7,261 bases of DNA from Pseudomonadota bacterium. GTDB lineage: Bacteria; Cyanobacteriota; Vampirovibrionia; LMEP-6097. Shown here piece after piece: positions 1 through 6,624 of the stretch (within the stretch, counting starts at the first letter, position 1; every line of letters begins with the position of its first letter). A program made the translations under genes and the position numbers. The notes beneath the pieces were generated by a model. It was not told the origin of the DNA. It saw only the letters and a program-made list of their open reading frames with translations, and ran no database searches. The stretch is from NCBI GenBank assembly GCA_009924885.1, contig RFQS01000116.1, positions 1-7,261 on the forward strand. The letters are read 5' to 3'.

Positions 1-846
1 TTAGAACAGGAATACAGACAAATAATTCGCATAAAACAAAACTTAGAAAAAGACAAATACAGCACAGAAGTAACCATCCAGACCCTAGAGCAAGATTTAC
101 AAAAATTATTTCAAATTGTGCATCAATCTCCAGAAGAAGGGACTACGGTAAGTGAAAATCAATTTAATGAATTAATGTCTGAAAAAAATTTATTAACAGA
201 ACAAAAAAGAAATCTCCTCGAAGAAATCGGTAGTTTAAAAAGAGAACTAAAACATAATCTAGAAGCTAAGGATAAATATCTTGAAAAAACTAGTTCCATA
301 GAAGCTCAGCAAAAAGAATATGCACGCTTTGATAAATTACATAGCTTAATCGGTCACTCTGAAGGAAAGAAATATCGAGAATTTGTACAAGCACTTAGCT
401 TTGAGATGGTTATACATCATGCTAATAAACAATTAGAGAGTATGTTTGATCGTTATTTATTAATCATGGATAAAGATATGCCTTTAGAGCTTAATGTCGT
501 AGATAACTATCAAGCTGGCGAGATACGCAGTACTAAAAATCTTTCTGGTGGTGAAAGCTTTATCATAAGCCTTGCTCTTGCCCTAGGCTTATCTAAAATA
601 GTCAGCTCTAAGGTAAATGTAGACTCACTATTTTTAGATGAAGGCTTCGGCACTCTAGATTCAGAAGCTCTAGAAATAGCTTTAGAAACTCTATCTAATT
701 TAAAACAAACTGGAAAGCTGATAGGCATTATCTCCCACATGGAAGCTCTTAAGGAAAGGATTCCTACTCAAATCAAGGTGGAGAGTGTATCTGGAGGTAG
801 GAGTGTTCTTAGTGGTGCTGGAGTGAAAAATATTAGAGGCGTGTAG
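1..846 (+). CDS. sbcC: Exonuclease SbcC, C-terminal part (5' end outside window)
   Basis: SbcC is the Rad50-like ATPase of the SbcCD nuclease, which opens hairpins and processes double-strand ends in the cytoplasm. The frame is open from base 1 with no start, so the gene is cut by the window edge; the GTG at 118 is internal. About 281 residues are visible out of a family length usually near 1000. Residues 1 to about 105 are charged and heptad-like, consistent with the end of the returning coiled coil. The C-terminal ATPase lobe follows: ABC signature LSGGES at 181-186, Walker B and D-loop FLDEGFGTLD at 211-220, and the switch histidine in ISH at 246. The C-terminus (NIRGV) runs into a hairpin shared with the intergenic spacer. 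sbcD would be expected nearby but lies outside the window if present. The family call is firm. Confidence 0.93.
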   Translation, partial: LEQEYRQIIRIKQNLEKDKYSTEVTIQTLEQDLQKLFQIVHQSPEEGTTVSENQFNELMSEKNLLTEQKRNLLEEIGSLKRELKHNLEAKDKYLEKTSSIEAQQKEYARFDKLHSLIGHSEGKKYREFVQALSFEMVIHHANKQLESMFDRYLLIMDKDMPLELNVVDNYQAGEIRSTKNLSGGESFIISLALALGLSKIVSSKVNVDSLFLDEGFGTLDSEALEIALETLSNLKQTGKLIGIISHMEALKERIPTQIKVESVSGGRSVLSGAGVKNIRGV

Positions 847-861
847 CGGCTACACACCCTC
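836..861. terminator. Hairpin between convergent sbcC and ychJ-like genes
   Basis: GTGTAG (841-846) pairs with CTACAC (850-855) across a 3-nt loop. GAGG (836-839) and CCTC (858-861) extend the stem past a small internal loop. It overlaps the sbcC stop codon and ends one base before the ychJ-like stop, so it may serve as a terminator for both converging genes. There is no clear T-tract on either strand, so intrinsic termination is not certain. The left arm GGCGTGTAGC is identical to part of the outer stem of the palindromic element at 1287-1411. Confidence 0.45.
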
Positions 862-1251
862 TTAGTCCCCACGAATATAAAGCCACTTAGCATCTATCTT
901 TTTAAAATAACTCCTTTCTTGCATGAAACTCTTTTTCTTAGCCTTCTTGAAAAAAGCCTTAAATTCAACATAGCCCTCATCATCAAACTCTAGACCTCTG
1001 TCCCTGTCTATAATTTCAAGATATAGCCATTCTAAATCTTTCTCGAAATTTAAAAACTTAGGTCTAAAATCTTCGTGCCAAGTCTTTAGAAGATAGTCTC
1101 TAAGCTTAAAAACATAAGCCGAATAACGCGAACGCATTAAAGCTTCTGCCGTAGCAGCTTTTAATAAACCGTCGTGTAAAAATTTACAACAAGAAACGTA
1201 AGTCTTACTAGAACCACATGGACAAATGTTTTCAGCACAGTCTTCGCTCAT
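862..1251 (-). CDS. YchJ-like SEC-C metal-binding protein (UPF0225 family)
   Basis: The 129-residue protein starts with a SEC-C type zinc site, CPCGSS at 10-15 plus CC at 21-22, giving Cys10, Cys12, Cys21 and Cys22 as likely ligands. Next come the family hallmarks LMRSRYSAYV (38-47) and YLLKTWH (53-59), then an NTF2-like domain ending in WLYIRGD. This is the YchJ/UPF0225 family, whose function is unknown. E. coli YchJ, as I recall it, is about 150 residues with a second SEC-C motif at the C-terminus; this protein ends before that point, so it has a single motif. No good Shine-Dalgarno precedes the ATG at 1251. Its upstream spacer is occupied by the palindromic element, so it may depend on read-through from the respiratory operon or on a promoter in or near that element. 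Family call good, function open. Confidence 0.85.
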   Translation of the reverse strand: MSEDCAENICPCGSSKTYVSCCKFLHDGLLKAATAEALMRSRYSAYVFKLRDYLLKTWHEDFRPKFLNFEKDLEWLYLEIIDRDRGLEFDDEGYVEFKAFFKKAKKKSFMQERSYFKKIDAKWLYIRGD

Positions 1252-1286
1252 ATCAAGAATAATACCAGAAAAATTATCCTTCTAAT

Positions 1287-1411
1287 TTGGGCGTGTAGCC
1301 AAGCGAACAAGTTCAAGGCTGAGGAGGGTGAATGACCGCAGTGCACTAGGTGTGCATGAGGATCATGAGGACGACGAAAACGCAGAAATTGGAGTTTCGC
1401 TACACGCCCAA
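1287..1411 (+). repeat. Palindromic repeat element, copy 1 (candidate structured RNA or MITE-like element)
   Basis: A perfect 13-bp inverted repeat, TTGGGCGTGTAGC (1287-1299) against 1399-1411, encloses a core of about 50% GC in AT-rich surroundings. Core bases 1312-1397 align without gaps to 6647-6732, with 7 differences in 86. An inner hairpin pairs TGCAC (1342-1346) with GTGCA (1352-1356). CATGAGGA occurs twice in a row (1355-1362 and 1364-1371), followed by the 18-mer that starts at 1370. The outer stem can be extended inward by CGAAC (1304-1308) with 1394-1399 past a bulge. AATTT flanks both ends (1284-1288, 1410-1414) and could be a target duplication. The right arm contains the stop codon and last codons of the CydA-like gene. 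Strand is given as the one whose RNA allows the G-U pairs; it is not proven. No known RNA family was recognised. Confidence 0.85.
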
Positions 1412-2761
1412 TTTTACTGGCTTAAGCGTAACTAAATACTCAGCTAAAGCCTCAACTTCTTTATCAGTCCCAACTAAAGGTGGCATGATATTTAGATAGC
1501 TATTCTTTTCAGGATCAGTCTCACGCATCATTAACAAGAAAGTTTTAATACCCTCTAAATCACGTTCACCCAGTAGCTTTTTCATGCTGCGGTAGCCATC
1601 AGTAGTGTGGCAAATCATACACTGCTGCCTAAACATAGAAACACCTATATTATCTGGGTCCTCCCATTTACTAAAAGCGGCAAAGCTGTCTTTATTTATG
1701 GTCTCTAAATCAGCCTTTCTGATGCCATTAGAATACATATAGTTATAAATAACATAAGGCTTTCTCAGCATCTCTCTTGACCACTCAGACATAGAAGTCA
1801 CTCCTAGACCACAAACCAGAAAAGCTACAGCCGAACCAAATGAAAAACCTCTAGGATTTAAATAAGGACCCACTAACGCAAAAACCAGTACAGTACCTGA
1901 AAGTATAAGACTTAGATAAATAGCTCTAGCTAAAATAGAAAAATTCCCTACTCCAGAACTCTGAATCCCAGTAAAAATATTAGTTATTACCGCTTGAGGG
2001 ACTTGTGAGAAAAACCAAAAACCAACAATTGGTCCAATTAAGAATACTGGAATAAACCATTTAGAAGAATACTTCAGCATATAGGCTCTGAAATTCGCGA
2101 CATCTTCACTCTCAGAAGCTTTCAAGCGTGCAGAAGTAATCAAAGAATACATACCAGCGATAGCGAGCATAACTAAAAGTCGAAGAATCAGAGATGGCCA
2201 ATATGTAGGATTAAAGAAACCCTCATACCAAGCCTTAGATTCAATCCAGCCACCTGGTGTTAGCATAAAGCTTAAAATGCCATTAATTATGATAAGCGTA
2301 AACACTGATAAAACTGCATACCACTGTGCAAGAGCTAAATGTAATTCTTTAGAAACCTTATCCCATGTATAGAAATAAACTAAAACTGTAGCGATCTCAG
2401 CTACAAAAAATAAATACTCAGTAGCCCAGCCCAGCGAATAGGTCTGTATCAAAGAAGCCGTGCCGTCTGGACTAACTAAACTGATAGAAAACCAAATCCC
2501 TACTCCAGTTACAGCACCAGCGACAGTGGTAACCATCATAAAAAATTTAGAATGCTTTCTTAAATAGGCATAGAGCATTTCTGAGTTATGTCTTAAAGCA
2601 AAGTCATTAGAATCACTTCTCTTCAATGCTAAATATTCTGTGACAGCAAAGAAAATGCCGCCACCCACAGCGAAGTGTGAAATAAAGACATGGATAACAG
2701 ATATCAAACCCACTGCCCATGAGCCACCTAAACCAGGTATAGACCAAAGTGGATAATTCAT
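1400..2761 (-). CDS. CydA-like membrane protein with C-terminal c-type haem domain
   Basis: This appears to be a cytochrome bd-superfamily subunit fused to a cytochrome c domain, likely moving electrons between the b6/Rieske module and an acceptor at the outer face of the membrane. The first four helices resemble CydA: IHVFISHFAVGGG with His24 and His29, a VAGAVTGVGIWF segment at 80-91, and TEYLFFVAE (114-122) followed by YFYTWDK, recalling the CydA acidic helix. Several further helices reach about residue 325. The C-terminus has one haem c site, CMICH (381-385), and MPP at 426-428 offers a typical axial Met. The CydA Q-loop region is not evident. I choose the ATG at 2761: it overlaps the cytochrome b stop as ATGA and has a GGGGG stretch just upstream. 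A TTG at 2776 would add only MGVFS. This gives 453 residues. The last codons (LGV, stop) lie in the arm of the palindromic element. Whether it reduces oxygen is unknown. Confidence 0.8.
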   Translation of the reverse strand: MNYPLWSIPGLGGSWAVGLISVIHVFISHFAVGGGIFFAVTEYLALKRSDSNDFALRHNSEMLYAYLRKHSKFFMMVTTVAGAVTGVGIWFSISLVSPDGTASLIQTYSLGWATEYLFFVAEIATVLVYFYTWDKVSKELHLALAQWYAVLSVFTLIIINGILSFMLTPGGWIESKAWYEGFFNPTYWPSLILRLLVMLAIAGMYSLITSARLKASESEDVANFRAYMLKYSSKWFIPVFLIGPIVGFWFFSQVPQAVITNIFTGIQSSGVGNFSILARAIYLSLILSGTVLVFALVGPYLNPRGFSFGSAVAFLVCGLGVTSMSEWSREMLRKPYVIYNYMYSNGIRKADLETINKDSFAAFSKWEDPDNIGVSMFRQQCMICHTTDGYRSMKKLLGERDLEGIKTFLLMMRETDPEKNSYLNIMPPLVGTDKEVEALAEYLVTLKPVKLGV

Positions 2762-3837
2762 GCTAAATACCCCCAAATCGTAAATGCTATTAAACCAATC
2801 AGTATCATCAAACCATATATATCAAAGAACATACTCAATTTAGGATTCTCTCCTTTATCAATAAAAGGAGCCGCAGCAAATATGCCGCCTATTAAAGCGA
2901 ATATTAACAGTCCTACTTTCTCACCTTCAATAAAACCTATATGTGCTGGTAGTAGTTTCAAGAATTGGAACATACCAAGAAAATACCACTCTGGCTTAAT
3001 ACCAGCAGGAGCAGCAGCAAAAGGATCAGCTTCAGGACCAACTCCCCAAGGGAAGAGAATAACAATAGTCGCTAAAACATTAAAAGCTAAAAGCCAGACC
3101 ATCAGATCTTTCATAAAAAAATCTGGAAAAAACATTTCATATTTTTTCTTTTCAGGAGCTTGTGCTTGAAAAGACTTAGGCTCAGACATTCCATGTAACT
3201 GAACTAAAAGTAAATGAATACCAGCTATAGCAAAGAGTCCTAACGGCAGTACTATCACATGAAGCAAGAAGAATCTAGAAAGCGTTCCCTGCCCAACTTC
3301 TGAGCCACCTTTAAGCAAATTAGCTAGAATACCACCAATTAAAGGAACCTGCTCTGCAATATCAATACCGATCTTAGTCGCAAAAAAAGCAACCTCATCC
3401 CAAGGCAGTAAATAACCAGTAAAACCAAAGCCAAAACAAAGCATTAAAAGTCCTAGACCACTTATCCAAGTGAGTTCACGCGGTTTTCTATAAGCCTTCA
3501 TAAAATAAGCACTAAACATATGTGCAAACAATACAAAAATAAGGATATTAGCTCCCCAACTGTGCATGGAACGCACAAACCAGCCAAAATCAATCTGAGA
3601 GTTAATAAATAATACAGAAGAGTTAGCGGAACTCAGTTCTGGAATATAGTAAACCATCAACAAAATACCAGTCAGAAACTGCACTGCAAGCAAGAGCATC
3701 GCAATACCGCCCATGTAATACCAAAAGCTCTGTTTATGTAACGGCACCTTCTTCTTTCCAGCGGCAGAAGCGACAGCAGAAAGACTAAGCCTCTCATCTA
3801 ACCATTTAAACGTAGTTTCAGAAATTTCACCTAACAT
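2758..3837 (-). CDS. Cytochrome b of b6 type, b6 and subunit IV in one chain
   Basis: This is the membrane core of a quinol:cytochrome c (or plastocyanin-type) oxidoreductase. The 359-residue chain begins like cytochrome b6 (WLDERLSLSAV). Four haem b ligands are visible: His92 and His106, then His193 and His208. The second pair is separated by 14 residues, the b6 spacing rather than the 13 of mitochondrial-type bc1. GYLLPWDE (141-148) and PEWY (282-285) form the quinol-oxidation site, and the PEWY part corresponds to subunit IV, so both halves are joined. Alignment by eye puts Tyr41 where b6 has Cys35, the covalent anchor of haem cn, so that haem is not expected to be bound covalently. A GAGG Shine-Dalgarno lies 6 nt before the ATG. 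The gene follows the Rieske gene by 27 bp and overlaps the next gene by 4 bp. Confidence 0.93.
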   Translation of the reverse strand: MLGEISETTFKWLDERLSLSAVASAAGKKKVPLHKQSFWYYMGGIAMLLLAVQFLTGILLMVYYIPELSSANSSVLFINSQIDFGWFVRSMHSWGANILIFVLFAHMFSAYFMKAYRKPRELTWISGLGLLMLCFGFGFTGYLLPWDEVAFFATKIGIDIAEQVPLIGGILANLLKGGSEVGQGTLSRFFLLHVIVLPLGLFAIAGIHLLLVQLHGMSEPKSFQAQAPEKKKYEMFFPDFFMKDLMVWLLAFNVLATIVILFPWGVGPEADPFAAAPAGIKPEWYFLGMFQFLKLLPAHIGFIEGEKVGLLIFALIGGIFAAAPFIDKGENPKLSMFFDIYGLMILIGLIAFTIWGYLA

Positions 3838-3864
3838 AAAAAACCTCTTCTTAGAACTTAAAAC

Positions 3865-4300
3865 CTAAGCTCTAGATACAATCAACTCCCCAGAAACGAC
3901 CTCTGCTTTTAAAGCCGCTAAGGGTTTAGGTGGTGGACCTGCTAAATTTTTACCACTAGCAGCATCAAACACAGGCACAGAAGATATGCTTCTTCTCCGA
4001 AGAGAACTGTACTGTACAACCAAGATGCGTGCAAATAGCATTGTATGCATGAAATGCTCCGTCCTCAGTTCTAACCATCAAAGCTGGTATACTACCGAAT
4101 TTAAAATTCTTTGAACTTCCAGGAATAAAATCGTCAGCCTTACCAAGAGAGAGAGAGGTAACCTGAGAATCTTCCCCGGTCTTCTTTTCTGCACCAGACA
4201 TAAGATATCTAAAAAACGGGTAAGTCGCAAAAGCAGCCCAAATCGCAGCAAAAAAACCGCCTAGCACTCTAATGAAATCTTTACGGGTTAAATTAAACAT
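3865..4300 (-). pseudogene. Rieske 2Fe-2S protein, frameshifted with second cluster box deleted
   Basis: The N-terminus has a Tat-like TRKDFIRVLGG stretch and one membrane anchor (about residues 14-33), as in Rieske subunits that pass electrons from quinol to a c-type cytochrome. Box I is intact: CTHLGC at 90-95. Box II begins with Cys108 and Cys110 but is cut off: the next codon is Val and then TGA at 3965-3967. From 3969 the adjacent frame continues as a normal Rieske tail, VFDAASGKNLAGPPPKPL, with the proline loop, to a TAG at 3865. Comparison with the family motif C-x-C-H-G implies that about 11 bp, coding HGG and part of the next codon, are missing near 3970. The His ligand is lost, so even ribosomal frameshifting could not restore a normal cluster. 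Flanks are well conserved, so the lesion is recent or an assembly error. The start shares one base with the upstream stop (TAATG) and has a strong Shine-Dalgarno. Confidence 0.85.
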
Positions 4301-5475
4301 TAGCTTAAAACCTCCTTATCAAAAGCATTATGTGCAACTTTTACAAGCCAGCCAAGATAAACAATCAGCAAAAATGCAAGTATGCCAAATATAAATAACC
4401 AATCCCACTGAATCTTCACTGAAACTTTAGCTGGATCAATATAGTTAATAGTCTCAACGACTCTCAGGTAGTGCCTCATAAAGACCATCCCAAGAATAGT
4501 AAGTAAAGCATTTACCAAGGTTATAACGAAAGCAAACTTAGAACCCTTAAGTACTGCGAAAAGAGCCATGATTAAAGATACAATCGCAGTAAAGAAAGAT
4601 AAACCAAAACTAATAGTCGCTGGTAAATGTTTCCCCATGTAAATGAGCATCACTTCTCTAGGTAAACTTAATAAGAACCAAACACCAGAGAGGAACTGAA
4701 TAAAAGTAAGCACTAAATAAATCGTCGAACCAAACTTAATTAGCCAAGTAGAATAGGATTCTGGATTATCTGATCCAGTAATTAAAGGATCATTAACCTC
4801 TAGAGTAGCTTCTGGAGCATTCTTTCGAGTTTTTAAATATAGACCAAAACAACCAATAGCAAGACCAGTAACAGCGATAGAGCCGATAATAGTGTGTAAC
4901 AATCTTGGTAAAATCTGAGGCTCTGCATGATTCAAAGCAAGTCCAGTAGTCGACTTAGACAATTCCAGCCATTTTTCCGGCTGCAACATTAATGTCATAT
5001 TATTAGTGAAAATATAGGCTATCACTAAGAAAAGCAAGCTAGCTGCAATTAAAAGCCAAGGTGCAAACGCACCTAATTTTTTAAAATTAAATTTATAGAT
5101 ATACAGCAGATAATAAGCAATTATAAGAATAAATACTATAGATATCCAATAAGAACCCATCAAAATAGAAGATGTATAGAACAGTGGTCCATAAAGCAAT
5201 TGGATAAAGAGTAGAGGTACTATTCCTTGAGTGATCGCAAAAGAAGTGAATATAGGTAAAGAGAAAGCTAACTGCTTGCCAATCCTAGAATAAAAAGAAT
5301 CAGCATTTTCACCACCGATAAATAAACAAATCGCTGAAACAAAGCCACCAACTAAACTAATGTTCATCGGAATCAAATGCAAAAAGAATCCCAAAACTAA
5401 AAGAACTTCAAGTACAACAAATGGTGCGGGAAATGGAATAGGTTGATAACTAGGTATACTGACTATTTCACTCAT
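4300..5475 (-). CDS. Polytopic membrane protein, divergent CydA-like subunit
   Basis: This 391-residue, very hydrophobic protein has about nine likely membrane segments. I read it as a divergent cytochrome bd-superfamily subunit. LHLIPMNISLVGG (32-44) recalls the CydA N-terminal helix with its haem-ligating His, here His33. LPRLLHTIIGSIAVTGL (189-205), with His194, recalls the CydA helix holding the haem b558 His. Other membrane-associated histidines are 283, 335 and 382. The acidic residues typical of the CydA oxygen site are not apparent, so it may be structural or bind haem b only. It is the first gene of the operon and couples directly to the Rieske gene through a TAATG overlap, which ties its role to the complex. 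A weak AGAGAAG precedes the ATG. Other membrane haem proteins, such as NrfD-like ones, are less likely alternatives. Moderate confidence in the family, low in the exact role. Confidence 0.6.
   Translation of the reverse strand: MSEIVSIPSYQPIPFPAPFVVLEVLLVLGFFLHLIPMNISLVGGFVSAICLFIGGENADSFYSRIGKQLAFSLPIFTSFAITQGIVPLLFIQLLYGPLFYTSSILMGSYWISIVFILIIAYYLLYIYKFNFKKLGAFAPWLLIAASLLFLVIAYIFTNNMTLMLQPEKWLELSKSTTGLALNHAEPQILPRLLHTIIGSIAVTGLAIGCFGLYLKTRKNAPEATLEVNDPLITGSDNPESYSTWLIKFGSTIYLVLTFIQFLSGVWFLLSLPREVMLIYMGKHLPATISFGLSFFTAIVSLIMALFAVLKGSKFAFVITLVNALLTILGMVFMRHYLRVVETINYIDPAKVSVKIQWDWLFIFGILAFLLIVYLGWLVKVAHNAFDKEVLS
4311..4317 (-). promoter_or_regulatory. Shine-Dalgarno site of the Rieske gene
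   Basis: AAGGAGG on the minus strand lies 10 nt before the ATG at 4300, inside the end of the preceding gene. Together with the TAATG stop/start overlap it fixes the start and suggests translational coupling of the first two operon genes. Confidence 0.8.
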
Positions 5476-5604
5476 AAAAACTTCTCTACTTTCATCTTAT
5501 CCAATACCAGAGATATTTTTATGCATTATCAGCAAATTTAAGAAATATAAAATCTTTAAAAATGATTAAAGTTTAAGCAGTAAGCTCGCTAAAATTAAGC
5601 ATGA
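5476..5604. promoter_or_regulatory. Divergent intergenic region between respiratory operon and ldhA
   Basis: These 129 bp separate the two divergent start codons and are very AT-rich, so both promoters should lie here. Several TATAAA/GATAAT-like hexamers are present on each strand, but none pairs convincingly with a -35 box at normal spacing. No clear operator palindrome was found. ldhA has no recognisable Shine-Dalgarno. An ATG at 5601, four bases before the ldhA start, opens only a seven-codon frame and is not a better start. Confidence 0.45.
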
Positions 5605-6591
5605 ATGAAGATCGCTTTTTTTAGTACCCAAAAATATGACAGAGATTTTTTCTTGAAAGAGAATGATAGATTCAATTTTGATTTAGTTTTTTTTGAAGTT
5701 CATTTAAAACAAGAGACATTAGAACTTGCGAAGGGTTATGAAGCTATCTGCGTCTTTGTCAATGACAAGATAGATCAAGCGATGCTGAAAGAGTTACATA
5801 AAAATGGTACCAAACTAATCGTCTTAAGATGCGCTGGCTTTAATAACATAGATATAAAAGCAGCACAGGAAATAGGGATTACAGTAATGCGAGTACCAGC
5901 CTATTCACCATATGCCGTAGCAGAGCACACACTAGCTTTAATACTCACACTGAACCGTAAGATTCATAAAGCTTATAACAGAGTTAGAGAATCGAACTTT
6001 AGCTTAGATGGGCTTTTGGGCTTCGACTTATATGGGAAAAAAGCTGGGATTATCGGCACAGGTAAAATAGGCAAGCTAGTAGCTAAGATACTTTCAGGAT
6101 TCGGCTGCGAGATTTTACTCTATGACCCTTTTCCTGACAGTCACATAGGATATGGTAAATATTATGATTTAAAGACCTTGCTAACTGATTCAGATATAAT
6201 CAGCATACACTGTCCTCTTAATGATAAAACCAAGCATCTGATTAATAAAGAATCTATTGCTCTAATGAAAGAAGGTGTAATGATAATCAATACAAGTAGA
6301 GGAGCTATTATTAACACAAAAGATGTCATACAGGGATTAAAATCTTGCAAAATAGGCTATCTAGGTCTAGATGTTTACGAAGAAGAAGAGGAATTATTCT
6401 TTGAAGATCATTCCGAGACGATAGTTCAAGATGATGTATTAATGAGGCTTATCAGCTTCCCCAATGTTATAGTTACCGCTCATCAAGCCTTTTTCACGCA
6501 AAATGCCATGAGAAACATCGCCGTCACTACACTTAAAAATATTAAAGACTTTGAAGAAAATAAAGAACTAAATAATTTAGTTCTCCCCTAA
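5605..6591 (+). CDS. ldhA: Fermentative D-lactate dehydrogenase
   Basis: It reduces pyruvate to D-lactate with NADH in the cytoplasm, regenerating NAD when respiration is limited. The 328 residues match E. coli LdhA in length and along most of the chain by eye: MKIAFFSTQKYD at the start, RCAGFNNIDI (75-84), RVPAYSPYAVAEH (96-108), and ANFSLEGL-like NFSLDGLLGF (131-140). The nucleotide fold has GTGKIG at 151-156 with an acidic residue, Asp174, at the end of the next strand, favouring NAD over NADP. Catalytic residues of the 2-hydroxyacid dehydrogenase family are present: Arg232 in NTSRGA, Glu259 in DVYEEE, and His293 in TAHQAF. LFFED and QDDV, typical of LdhA, support it over other family members such as SerA or glyoxylate reductase. 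It is divergent from the respiratory operon. A remnant of the palindromic element begins two bases after its stop. Confidence 0.93.
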   Translation: MKIAFFSTQKYDRDFFLKENDRFNFDLVFFEVHLKQETLELAKGYEAICVFVNDKIDQAMLKELHKNGTKLIVLRCAGFNNIDIKAAQEIGITVMRVPAYSPYAVAEHTLALILTLNRKIHKAYNRVRESNFSLDGLLGFDLYGKKAGIIGTGKIGKLVAKILSGFGCEILLYDPFPDSHIGYGKYYDLKTLLTDSDIISIHCPLNDKTKHLINKESIALMKEGVMIINTSRGAIINTKDVIQGLKSCKIGYLGLDVYEEEEELFFEDHSETIVQDDVLMRLISFPNVIVTAHQAFFTQNAMRNIAVTTLKNIKDFEENKELNNLVLP

Positions 6592-6592
6592 T

Positions 6593-6624
6593 GACGACGA
6601 AAACGCAGAAGACGGGAAATGTGG
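6593..6624 (+). repeat. Truncated 3' remnant of the palindromic element
   Basis: Bases 6593-6610 are identical to the 18-mer GACGACGAAAACGCAGAA found in both full copies (1370-1387 and 6705-6722). Weaker similarity continues for about 15 bases (CGG, then TG-x-GGG) towards the outer arm. The rest of this copy is missing, and the next full copy starts at 6625, so two elements were once in tandem or inserted at nearly the same point. It begins two bases after the ldhA stop. Confidence 0.75.

Noticed and set aside
1287..1411. Integron attC site
   Set aside because: The long imperfect palindrome is attC-like in shape, but the GTTRRRY and RYYYAAC core boxes are absent (the ends read GTTTCGC and GTTTGCG), and the core is far more conserved than attC loops are.
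1287..1411. Hammerhead ribozyme or retron msr-msd
   Set aside because: CTGAGGA resembles part of the hammerhead core, but the CTGATGA/GAAA arrangement and its three stems cannot be drawn. No reverse transcriptase is nearby for a retron.
2762..2776. TTG start at 2776 for the C-terminal c-haem CydA-like protein
   Set aside because: The ATG at 2761 gives a standard ATGA overlap with the upstream stop and a better-placed G-rich site; the extra five residues have no support.
2882..3169. Plus-strand 95-codon open frame inside cytochrome b
   Set aside because: It is the antisense shadow of a well-conserved cytochrome b coding region, with no family resemblance.
3865..4300. Programmed ribosomal frameshift in the Rieske gene
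   Set aside because: The missing bases include the codons of the conserved His-Gly, so switching frame would not restore the cluster ligand. No slippery heptamer was seen at the junction.
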